Assembly: GCF_029623345.1 (NCBI RefSeq)
Contig: NZ_JAPYKH010000003.1
Coordinates: 238,584 to 302,583 of the forward strand
Source: Sphingomonas phyllosphaerae
GTDB taxonomy: Bacteria > Pseudomonadota > Alphaproteobacteria > Sphingomonadales > Sphingomonadaceae
Direction of reading: 5' to 3'
Length of the DNA: 64,000 nt
Positions 57,343 through 64,000 of the stretch are shown piece by piece. A model generated the notes under the pieces. That model worked only from the letters and a program-made list of their open reading frames with translations. It had not been told where the DNA came from and searched no databases. The position numbers were made by a program, and so were the translations under genes. Position 1 is the stretch's first letter. Each line of letters opens with the position of its first letter.

Positions 57343-60078
57343 TCAGAAGCGCGAGCGCAACGTCACGCCATAGGTGCGTGGTTCGGCCAGGAAGGCGCCG
57401 AACAACGCGTTGCCGGTCGCAAAGGAGGGCGCGCCGAACGCCTGCACCTGCGAGCGGCTGCCCGCGCCCTGAAACGGCAGGTTAAAAGCCACCTGCTGGT
57501 AATCGGCGTCGAGCAGGTTCTGCGCCCAGAGCTCGACCGCCCAGCGCTGCTCGGGGCCGCGCACGCCGAGACGCGCGTTCATCACGAAGAAGCCGTCCTG
57601 CGCCTTCTCGACGTATAGATCTGAGCCAGTGTTGTAATCGCTCGTCAGGCGGCCATCGACGTAGAACAGGCCGGTCAGCCCGCCGCCACCCAGCGCCGGG
57701 CTCCACGTCACCGCGCTGGTGATGGTGTGCTTGGGGGCGTTCGACATCTGGCTCCCCGGCAGCAGGAACAGCGCCGCGTTGAGCGGCTCGCCGGACTTGC
57801 TGCCGACGAGATCGCGCTGATATTTGGCGTCGGCGAGCGTGTAGCCGAGGTTCACCGTGACATCCGGTGCCGGGTAGAGACCGAGCTCGAGCTCGACGCC
57901 CTGGGTGACCACGCCCTTGCCGACCTTGCCCGTACAGGCGCCCGTCGCCGAGTTGTTGTCGTGATCGGCACCGTTCAACGGCTGGTCGCACCCGCCGATA
58001 TTCTGCACGATATAATTGGTGCCATTGAAGGTGTTGAGCTGGAAGTTGGCGAACTCCGAGCGATACAGCGCGACATTGGCGGTGATCTGGTGCGCGCTAT
58101 ACTTGAGCCCAAGCTCATAGGCGTTCACCGTCTCGGGGTCGAAGCGGAGGTTGCTCGCATTCGCCGCCGACGGCGTCGCGAACACCGTCGCACTGAGGTC
58201 CGAGCGATCGAGATTGTAGCCGCCGGCCTTATAGCCGCGCGCGTAGGACGCGTAGACAAGCGTGCTGTCGACCGGCTTCCACGACACCACGCCGGTGCCG
58301 GTGATCTGGCCTTCCTTGAAGCGGTCGTTCAGCCCGACGCCGGTCAGCGCCGAGGTCGAGTTGCCGGTGCAGGTCAGGGTGATGATGCCGGCGGCGAGCG
58401 ACTGGACCGTGGCATTGGTGCTGCGCAGCAGCGGTGCCAGCGCGGCCTGCTGCGCCGGGCAGATCGTGTTGTTGTTGTTGAACGCGGCGGCGAGCGTCTT
58501 GCTCTCGTGCGTGTAGCGCAGTCCGAGCGTGACGTTGAGCCGGTCGGTCAGCTTGTAGATGTTGTGCGTGAAGAACGCCCAGTTCTCGCTGGTCTGGGCG
58601 TAGACGTCGCGCAGGCTGCCGAGATCGTTGAGGCGGCTTAGCCGATCGATCCCGCCGATGATTTGCGTGCCGACGGCGCCCGTCAGCGCGCCGCGCCCGA
58701 CCGCGCTGAGGCAGCCCGGGTTGGCGGGGTTGCGCAGCGCCGCAAGCGGGTTGATCGTCGCGACGATGCGGCATGCGGCGAAGGCGCCGTATTGCGTGCC
58801 GAAGCGGAGATTGTCGACGACCTCGAGGTCCTCGTGCGCGTAATAGCCGCCGATCAGCCAGTCGAGCTTGTTGCCCAGGATCGAGCCCGAGAACCGGCTC
58901 TCGTGCGTGAAGGTCTTGAAGCGGCGGTAATTGTTGCCGTCGTCGGGGCGGTAGCCGATGTCGACGTTGCCGTAATCAATGTCGGCCGCGCCGGCCGACT
59001 TATATTCGCGATAGGCGGTCAGCGAGGTGAGCTGGGTCGCGCCGATGTTCCAGCGCACACGCGCCGAGATGCCGCCGTCCGTGGTGAGATTGGAATAGTC
59101 GCGGCCGGGGGTGAAGGCCACCTTGCGGTTGTACGGGTCACCCTCGCTCGGCAGCACGCCGCCGAGGCTGCGCAGCACCGCGGTGATGCGGTTGCCGTTG
59201 GGATTGAAGGCGAAATCGCCGGCAACCCCCGGGGTGGGGTCGGTCGTCTCGGCGGTGCCGACATAGACCGCGCCGCAGCATTTCTCGTCGCGGTGCGTGT
59301 AGTCGCCGATCAGCCGGATCGCGAGGTCGGGGGTGACGGTGAAGAGCAGCTGACCGCGGACGAAATAGCGATCGCGGTTGTTGTAATCGGTGTCGTTCAC
59401 GACGTCGCGCAGGAAGCCGTCGCGCTTCGAGAAGACGCCGTCGACGCGGAAGGCGAGCAGGTCCTTGATCACCGGACCGGTCAGCGCGCCCGACAGGCGC
59501 ACCGCGTCGTAATTGCCGTAGGTCGCCTCCGCGAAACCGCCGAACTTGAACTCGGGCAACTTGGTGTAGATGCTGATCGCGCCGGCCGAGGAGTTACGTC
59601 CCGACAGCGTTCCCTGCGGGCCGCGCAGCACCTCAATCCGTTCGATCTCGCCGAGGTCGTTGAGCCCGGCGCCGGTGCGGCTGCGATAGATGCCGTCGAT
59701 GAAGACCGCGACCGAGCTCTCCAGGCCAGGATTGTCGCCGACGGTGCCGATGCCGCGGATGCGTGCGGCGGCGTTCGCCTCCGAGCCGGTCGAGGAGACC
59801 AGCAGCGACGGGGCGATCTGAGTCATTTGCCGGATATCGGTGGCACCCGAGTTCTGCAGCGCGGCCTGGCCGAACGCTGAGACCGCGATCGGCACGTTCG
59901 ACAGCCGCTCGGAGCGGCGCGTCGCGGTGACGACGATGTCGGCAGTGTTGGGCGAATCGCCTGCTTTCGCGTCGCTCGGCTTGGCGTCGGCGGCGGATCC
60001 GCGCAGGTTCTGCGCTGCGGCGGGTACGGCGAGGCCGGCGAGCACCGCCGCCGAAAGCAGGAACGCGGACTTCGGCAT
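57343..60078 (-). CDS. TonB-dependent receptor, LysR-linked
   Basis: 911 residues from ATG 60078; signal peptide MPKSAFLLSAAVLAGLAVPAAAQ. TonB-box-like ADIVVTATRRSERLSNVPIAVS at about 50, plug IEVLRGPQGTLSGRNSSAGAI, large barrel ending YGVTLRSRF. The GRNSSAGA variant and the extra Cys pairs in loops (ICPAQQAAL; GNSTSAL) mark a sphingomonad-type receptor of unknown ligand. It starts 47 bases after the LysR gene on the same strand. There is no room for a B12-type riboswitch in that gap. Confidence 0.9.
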   Translation of the reverse strand: MPKSAFLLSAAVLAGLAVPAAAQNLRGSAADAKPSDAKAGDSPNTADIVVTATRRSERLSNVPIAVSAFGQAALQNSGATDIRQMTQIAPSLLVSSTGSEANAAARIRGIGTVGDNPGLESSVAVFIDGIYRSRTGAGLNDLGEIERIEVLRGPQGTLSGRNSSAGAISIYTKLPEFKFGGFAEATYGNYDAVRLSGALTGPVIKDLLAFRVDGVFSKRDGFLRDVVNDTDYNNRDRYFVRGQLLFTVTPDLAIRLIGDYTHRDEKCCGAVYVGTAETTDPTPGVAGDFAFNPNGNRITAVLRSLGGVLPSEGDPYNRKVAFTPGRDYSNLTTDGGISARVRWNIGATQLTSLTAYREYKSAGAADIDYGNVDIGYRPDDGNNYRRFKTFTHESRFSGSILGNKLDWLIGGYYAHEDLEVVDNLRFGTQYGAFAACRIVATINPLAALRNPANPGCLSAVGRGALTGAVGTQIIGGIDRLSRLNDLGSLRDVYAQTSENWAFFTHNIYKLTDRLNVTLGLRYTHESKTLAAAFNNNNTICPAQQAALAPLLRSTNATVQSLAAGIITLTCTGNSTSALTGVGLNDRFKEGQITGTGVVSWKPVDSTLVYASYARGYKAGGYNLDRSDLSATVFATPSAANASNLRFDPETVNAYELGLKYSAHQITANVALYRSEFANFQLNTFNGTNYIVQNIGGCDQPLNGADHDNNSATGACTGKVGKGVVTQGVELELGLYPAPDVTVNLGYTLADAKYQRDLVGSKSGEPLNAALFLLPGSQMSNAPKHTITSAVTWSPALGGGGLTGLFYVDGRLTSDYNTGSDLYVEKAQDGFFVMNARLGVRGPEQRWAVELWAQNLLDADYQQVAFNLPFQGAGSRSQVQAFGAPSFATGNALFGAFLAEPRTYGVTLRSRF

Positions 60079-60124
60079 AGATAGACATTCCCCCATGCGG
60101 CGCGTGCGCCGTAGCGGCAGGCGC

Positions 60125-61024
60125 TTAGGGCGAAGTCGGATAATTAATGGTAAACGCCGCCGCTGCGCCGCCGAGGTCGGCCAGACGATCGCCGATGCGA
60201 GCGAGTGCGACGCTCCCCTCGGCGCGCGTGCGGCTGTCGGGCGCGAAACAGAGCGCGACGGTGCGGCGCTGGTCGAAGCCGGCGAGCGGCACCAGCGCGA
60301 GCGCCGGATCGGCGTAGCAGGCGGGGAGTAAGGTCGTCGCGAGGCCAGCGCGGACATAAGCGAGCGCGCGCGAGTCACTATGAGTCCGCGCCGCCATGAA
60401 CGGGCGGATTCCGCGCGCGGTGAAGAAGCGGCTGGTCTCGGCGAGCATCTCGCAATGGCGTCGCACCACCATCGGCTCGGCGGCGAGTTCCTCCGCCTCA
60501 ACGCTCGGCCGTGCCGCGAGCGGATGGTCGCGCGCAAAGGCCATCGCATAAGGCTCCTCGAACAAGGCGCGATGCGGCAGCGCGGCGTCGAGCGGCGCGA
60601 CGATCGCGTCGACCCGGCCGCGATCGAGCGCGGCACGCAGCTCCCCGGCGCGGCCCTCGACCAGCTCGAGCCGCTCGCCAGCGACCGCGGCGGCGCGCAA
60701 CGCTTCCTCGACCCAGGCGTCGGGCAGCGTGGCGCACAGGCCGAGCCGGATCAGCTTGGCCGCGGGCGCCTCGCTCACCGCCTGCTCGGCTGCGACGAAC
60801 CCCGCCTCGATGCGACGCGCGTGCTCGGCCAGCCGTGCACCCGCGGGGGTCAGCGCGACGCGGCGGCTGCTGCGCTCGAACAGCGGCTGGCCGAGCAACG
60901 TTTCCAACTTGGCAATCCCCACCGAGAGCGTCGGCTGCGTCACCCGGCAGTGTGACGCCCCGCGCGAGAAGGTGCCTTGATCGACGACCGCCAGGAAATA
61001 GCGCAGCAGGTAGCGATCAATCAT
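60125..61024 (-). CDS. LysR-family transcriptional regulator
   Basis: 299 residues from ATG 61024 (an ATG three codons upstream at 61033 is possible). N-terminal winged HTH: MIDRYLLRYFLAVVDQGTFS and GASHCRVTQPTLSVGIAKLETLLG at about 24-47, then the effector-binding domain. It precedes the TBDR gene on the same strand, and an 8-bp inverted repeat covers its own start, so autoregulation is likely. Effector unknown. Confidence 0.92.
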   Translation of the reverse strand: MIDRYLLRYFLAVVDQGTFSRGASHCRVTQPTLSVGIAKLETLLGQPLFERSSRRVALTPAGARLAEHARRIEAGFVAAEQAVSEAPAAKLIRLGLCATLPDAWVEEALRAAAVAGERLELVEGRAGELRAALDRGRVDAIVAPLDAALPHRALFEEPYAMAFARDHPLAARPSVEAEELAAEPMVVRRHCEMLAETSRFFTARGIRPFMAARTHSDSRALAYVRAGLATTLLPACYADPALALVPLAGFDQRRTVALCFAPDSRTRAEGSVALARIGDRLADLGGAAAAFTINYPTSP

Positions 61025-61038
61025 AGATGCCATCTATG
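61022..61038. promoter_or_regulatory. Inverted repeat over the lysR start codon
   Basis: CATAGATG-C-CATCTATG, a perfect 8-bp inverted repeat with one central base, containing an ATA-N9-TAT core like the T-N11-A box of LysR proteins. It overlaps both possible lysR start codons, as expected for self-repression. Distance to the divergent ivd start is 215 bases. Confidence 0.5.
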
Positions 61039-61253
61039 AGATGTGTTCGCGCGCTTCAACTTGGGATAGCGCGGTCGCGGGGTTATGCTGGCGGCGATAA
61101 GAGACGGGTCAAAACCCCTTCTCGTCATCCGGGCCAGAGCCAGCCCCAGTTGCGAACGTCACTGGCTTTCATGCCGGCGTCCCACCTGGAGCTCGGCCTT
61201 CGCCAGGGGACGAAGAGGCAGACGCGCTCCATAGAATGGTAGAGGATGCGGCC

Positions 61254-62423
61254 ATGACGCCCGATTTCGACTTCGCGCTGGGCGAGAACGCCGAGATGAT
61301 CCGCGACGCGACCCGCCGCTTCGCCGCGGACAGGATCGCTCCGCTTTCGGCGCGGATCGACGGCGAGGACTGGTTCCCGCGCGACGAGCTCTGGCCCGCG
61401 ATGGGCGAGCTCGGCCTTCACGGCATCACGGTGGACGAGGCGGACGGCGGGCTCGGGCTCGGCTATCTCGAGCATGTCGTCGCGCAGGAAGAGGTGGCGC
61501 GTGCCTCGGCCTCGATCGGCCTCTCCTACGGCGCGCATTCCAATCTCTGCGTCAACCAGATCCGCCGCTGGGCCGATCCCGAGCAGAAGGCGCGCTTCCT
61601 GCCCAAGCTGATCTCGGGCGAGCATGTCGGCAGCCTCGCCATGTCCGAGGCGGGGGCGGGCTCGGATGTCGTTTCGATGAAGCTGGCTGCGCGGCGCAGC
61701 GACCGCGGCTGGGTGCTCAACGGGACCAAGTTCTGGATCACTAACGCCACGCACGCCGACACGCTGGTGGTCTATGCCAAAACCGGCGAGGGCAGCCGCG
61801 GCATCACCACCTTCCTGATCGAGAAGGACATGCCTGGCTTCGCGATCGGGCAGAAGATCGACAAGATGGGGATGCGCGGCTCGCCCACCGCCGAGCTGGT
61901 GTTCACCGACTGCGAGGTGCCCGACGCCAACGTGATGGGGCCGCTCAACGGCGGCGTCGGCATCCTGATGAGCGGGCTGGATTATGAGCGTACCGTGCTG
62001 GCGGGCATCCAACTCGGCATCATGCAGGCGTGCCTCGACACGGTGCTGCCGTACCTGCGCGAGCGCCGTCAATTCGGCCGCGCGATCGGCAGCTTCCAGC
62101 TGATGCAGGCCAAGGTGGCGGACATGTATGTCGCGCTCAACTCGGCGCGCGCCTATGTCTATGCCGTGGCGCGCAGCTGCGACGCGGGGCGGACCACGCG
62201 CTTCGATGCCGCGGGCGCGATCCTGCTCGCCTCGGAGAGCGCCTTCCGCGTCGCGGGCGAGGCGGTGCAGGCGCTCGGCGGCGCTGGCTATACCAAGGAT
62301 TGGCCGGTCGAGCGCTTCATGCGCGACGCCAAGTTGCTCGACATCGGCGCGGGCACCAACGAGATCCGCCGCATGCTGATCGGGCGCGAGCTGGTCGGCG
62401 CGACCGAGCCGGTGGCGCAGTGA
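61254..62423 (+). CDS. ivd: Isovaleryl-CoA dehydrogenase
   Basis: 389 residues from ATG 61254, with GAGGA upstream; an earlier ATG (61236) would add six residues. Acyl-CoA dehydrogenase of leucine catabolism, passing electrons to ETF. FAD motifs [15 protein letters not shown] and [15 protein letters not shown]. The catalytic Glu sits in [19 protein letters not shown], the position used by IVD rather than the C-terminal Glu of other members. [17 protein letters not shown] and [17 protein letters not shown] follow. Translationally coupled to the next gene. Confidence 0.94.
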   Translation: MTPDFDFALGENAEMIRDATRRFAADRIAPLSARIDGEDWFPRDELWPAMGELGLHGITVDEADGGLGLGYLEHVVAQEEVARASASIGLSYGAHSNLCVNQIRRWADPEQKARFLPKLISGEHVGSLAMSEAGAGSDVVSMKLAARRSDRGWVLNGTKFWITNATHADTLVVYAKTGEGSRGITTFLIEKDMPGFAIGQKIDKMGMRGSPTAELVFTDCEVPDANVMGPLNGGVGILMSGLDYERTVLAGIQLGIMQACLDTVLPYLRERRQFGRAIGSFQLMQAKVADMYVALNSARAYVYAVARSCDAGRTTRFDAAGAILLASESAFRVAGEAVQALGGAGYTKDWPVERFMRDAKLLDIGAGTNEIRRMLIGRELVGATEPVAQ

Positions 62424-64000
62424 GCGCGCCCGTCCTCGGCTCGACGCTCGCGCGCGACGACGACCGCTTCCGCACCAACGACGCGCACCATCGCGCGCTC
62501 GCCGCCGAGCTGCGCACGCGTGTCGCCGCGGCGGCGCTGGGCGGCAGCGCGGCGTCGCGCGAGCGCCACACCGCGCGCGGCAAGCTGCTGCCGCGCGACC
62601 GGGTCGAGCGGCTGCTCGACCCAGGCGCGGCGTTCCTGGAGATCGGCCAGCTCGCCGCGGGCGGCCTCTACGGCGACGAGGTGCCCGGCGCGGGGCTGAT
62701 CTGCGGCGTCGGTACCGTCTCGGGCCGGCAGGTGCTGATCGTCGCCAATGACGCCACGGTGAAGGGCGGGACCTATTATCCGCTCACCGTCAAGAAGCAC
62801 CTGCGGGCGCAGGAGATCGCGCTCGAGAGCCGGCTGCCCTGCGTCTACCTCGTGGATTCGGGCGGCGCCAATCTGCCGCACCAGGCCGAGGTCTTCCCCG
62901 ACCGCGATCATTTCGGCCGGATCTTCTTCAACCAAGCGCAGATGTCGGCGCGCGGCATCGCGCAGGTGGCGTGCGTCATGGGCAGTTGCACCGCGGGCGG
63001 CGCCTATGTTCCCGCCATGTCGGACGAGACGGTGATCGTGCGCGGGCAGGGGACGATCTTCCTCGCCGGCCCGCCGCTGGTGAAAGCGGCGACGGGTGAG
63101 GAGATCAGTGCCGAGGAGCTCGGCGGCGCCGATACGCATGGCCGGCGCTCGGGCGTGGTCGACCATGTCGCCGAGGATGATCTTCACGCGCTGACGATCG
63201 TGCGCGACATCATCGCCACATTGCCTCCGCCGCCGGTGCCGACGGTCAATCTCGCGTCACCGGCGACGCCGCTTTATCCGGCGGAGGAGCTGTACGGGAT
63301 CGTGCCGCAAGACGTGCGCGCGCCCTATGAGGTGCGCGAGGTGATCGCGCGACTGGTCGACGGGTCGCGCTTTCATGAGTTCAAGCCGCTGTTCGGCAGC
63401 AGCCTGGTGTGCGGCTTCGCGCACCTTCACGGCATGCCGGTGGCAATCCTGGCAAACAACGGCGTGCTTTTCTCCGAGAGCGCGCAGAAGGGCGCGCACT
63501 TCATCGAGCTGGCGTGCCAGCGCCGCGTGCCCCTGCTGTTCCTGCAGAACATCTCGGGCTTTATGGTCGGCGGCAAATATGAGGCCGAGGGGATCGCGAA
63601 GCACGGCGCCAAGCTCGTCACCGCGGTGGCGACCGCCAGCGTACCCAAACTGACGCTGCTGATCGGCGGCAGCTTCGGCGCGGGCAATTACGGCATGTGC
63701 GGCCGCGCCTATGGCCCGCGTTTCCTGTTCAGCTGGCCCAACAGCCGGATCAGCGTCATGGGGGGCGAGCAGGCCGCGGCGGTGCTCGCCACGGTCCACC
63801 GCGAGGCCGCGACGTGGACGGCGGACGAGGCCGAGGCCTTCAAGGCGCCGGTGCGGCAGAAATACGAGGACGAGGGCAATCCGTACTATGCCACGGCGCG
63901 GCTGTGGGACGACGGCGTGATCGATCCGGCGCAGACGCGCGACGTGCTCGGGCTGGCACTGGCGGCGTGCCTCAACGCGCCGGTCGAGGAGGCGCCGCGG
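62420..64000 (+). CDS. Methylcrotonyl-CoA carboxylase beta subunit (3' end outside window)
   Basis: 527 residues seen, GTG start overlapping the ivd stop by 4 bases; the frame is open to the last base, so only the extreme C-terminus is missing. Carboxyltransferase subunit: [66 protein letters not shown]-like [36 protein letters not shown] and [16 protein letters not shown]. This is the MCC type, not propionyl-CoA carboxylase. It converts 3-methylcrotonyl-CoA, the product of Ivd; the biotin-carrying alpha subunit is expected downstream. Confidence 0.95.
   Translation, partial: MSAPVLGSTLARDDDRFRTNDAHHRALAAELRTRVAAAALGGSAASRERHTARGKLLPRDRVERLLDPGAAFLEIGQLAAGGLYGDEVPGAGLICGVGTVSGRQVLIVANDATVKGGTYYPLTVKKHLRAQEIALESRLPCVYLVDSGGANLPHQAEVFPDRDHFGRIFFNQAQMSARGIAQVACVMGSCTAGGAYVPAMSDETVIVRGQGTIFLAGPPLVKAATGEEISAEELGGADTHGRRSGVVDHVAEDDLHALTIVRDIIATLPPPPVPTVNLASPATPLYPAEELYGIVPQDVRAPYEVREVIARLVDGSRFHEFKPLFGSSLVCGFAHLHGMPVAILANNGVLFSESAQKGAHFIELACQRRVPLLFLQNISGFMVGGKYEAEGIAKHGAKLVTAVATASVPKLTLLIGGSFGAGNYGMCGRAYGPRFLFSWPNSRISVMGGEQAAAVLATVHREAATWTADEAEAFKAPVRQKYEDEGNPYYATARLWDDGVIDPAQTRDVLGLALAACLNAPVEEAPR

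Noticed and set aside
60079..60124. Possible riboswitch ahead of the third TBDR
   Set aside because: Only 46 bases separate it from the LysR gene, too short for a cobalamin or similar aptamer, and no box motif is seen.
61105..61235. Further palindromic repeat copy upstream of ivd
   Set aside because: Only a CGTCATCCGGG-like left end and a weak AGCCAG/CTGGCT inverted repeat are present; no matching right arm, so not counted with the family.

Overview
The window is high-GC chromosomal DNA from an alphaproteobacterium, most likely a sphingomonad (Sphingomonas or a close relative). The evidence is the gene content: lon-hupB-tRNA-Val, a 12-gene gspC-N type II secretion operon without gspO, an Entner-Doudoroff operon that includes glk, several large TonB-dependent receptors (TBDRs), a GTTC-N7-GTTC SOS box ahead of recA, and many dispersed GTCATCCC...GGGATGAC palindromes. 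This assignment is inferred from sequence alone. No prophage, transposase, CRISPR array or rRNA was seen, so the window reads as ordinary core chromosome.

Layout. 1-2.1 kb: 3' part of lon, hupB, tRNA-Val(CAC). 2.1-7.1 kb: a lipoprotein and TBDR pair behind a Pho-box-like site. 7.1-7.8 kb: 2OG-Fe(II) hydroxylase. 7.9-19.4 kb: gspC-D-E-F-G-H-I-J-K-L-M-N, nearly all overlapping by a few bases, except that palindromic repeats sit in the E/F and G/H junctions and alter the 5' ends of gspF and gspH. 19.4-20.6 kb: tRNA-His and a leucine-dehydrogenase-like enzyme. 20.9-27.0 kb (minus): zwf, pgl, edd, glk, eda, the whole route from glucose to pyruvate plus glyceraldehyde-3-phosphate. 27-28.7 kb (minus): argC, an SH3-like ORF, a MarR regulator. 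28.9-32.9 kb: secG, pyrG, a chemoreceptor. 33.0-36.1 kb: hsp20 with a sigma-32-type promoter and a possible RNA thermometer, divergent from a second TBDR. 36.2-36.35 kb: a candidate small RNA on the minus strand. 36.5-39.5 kb: lolC/E, lolD, GNAT, glutathione peroxidase. 39.7-43.9 kb: DUF308 membrane protein and dnaE. 43.9-44.9 kb: tetR and a divergent DUF4188 gene around a perfect 15-bp inverted repeat. 45.1-49.7 kb: radical SAM protein, VOC protein, then the UDG-like / slt / moaB operon (minus). 49.8-57.3 kb: ETF-QO, TPR protein, ispE, a 59-residue protein, recA, methyltransferase, GST. 57.3-61.0 kb (minus): LysR regulator and a third TBDR. 61.25-64 kb: isovaleryl-CoA dehydrogenase and the beta subunit of methylcrotonyl-CoA carboxylase (leucine catabolism), which runs off the end.

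The genes support a heterotroph with a TBDR-rich outer membrane. It secretes proteins by T2SS, uses sugars by the Entner-Doudoroff route, and degrades leucine with electrons passed through ETF-QO. The observations most worth checking are the repeat-altered starts of gspF and gspH, the layered heat-shock control of hsp20, the orphan structured RNA candidate at 36.2-36.35 kb, and the Pho-box lipoprotein/TBDR pair. I did not find a clearly new defence or mobile system.
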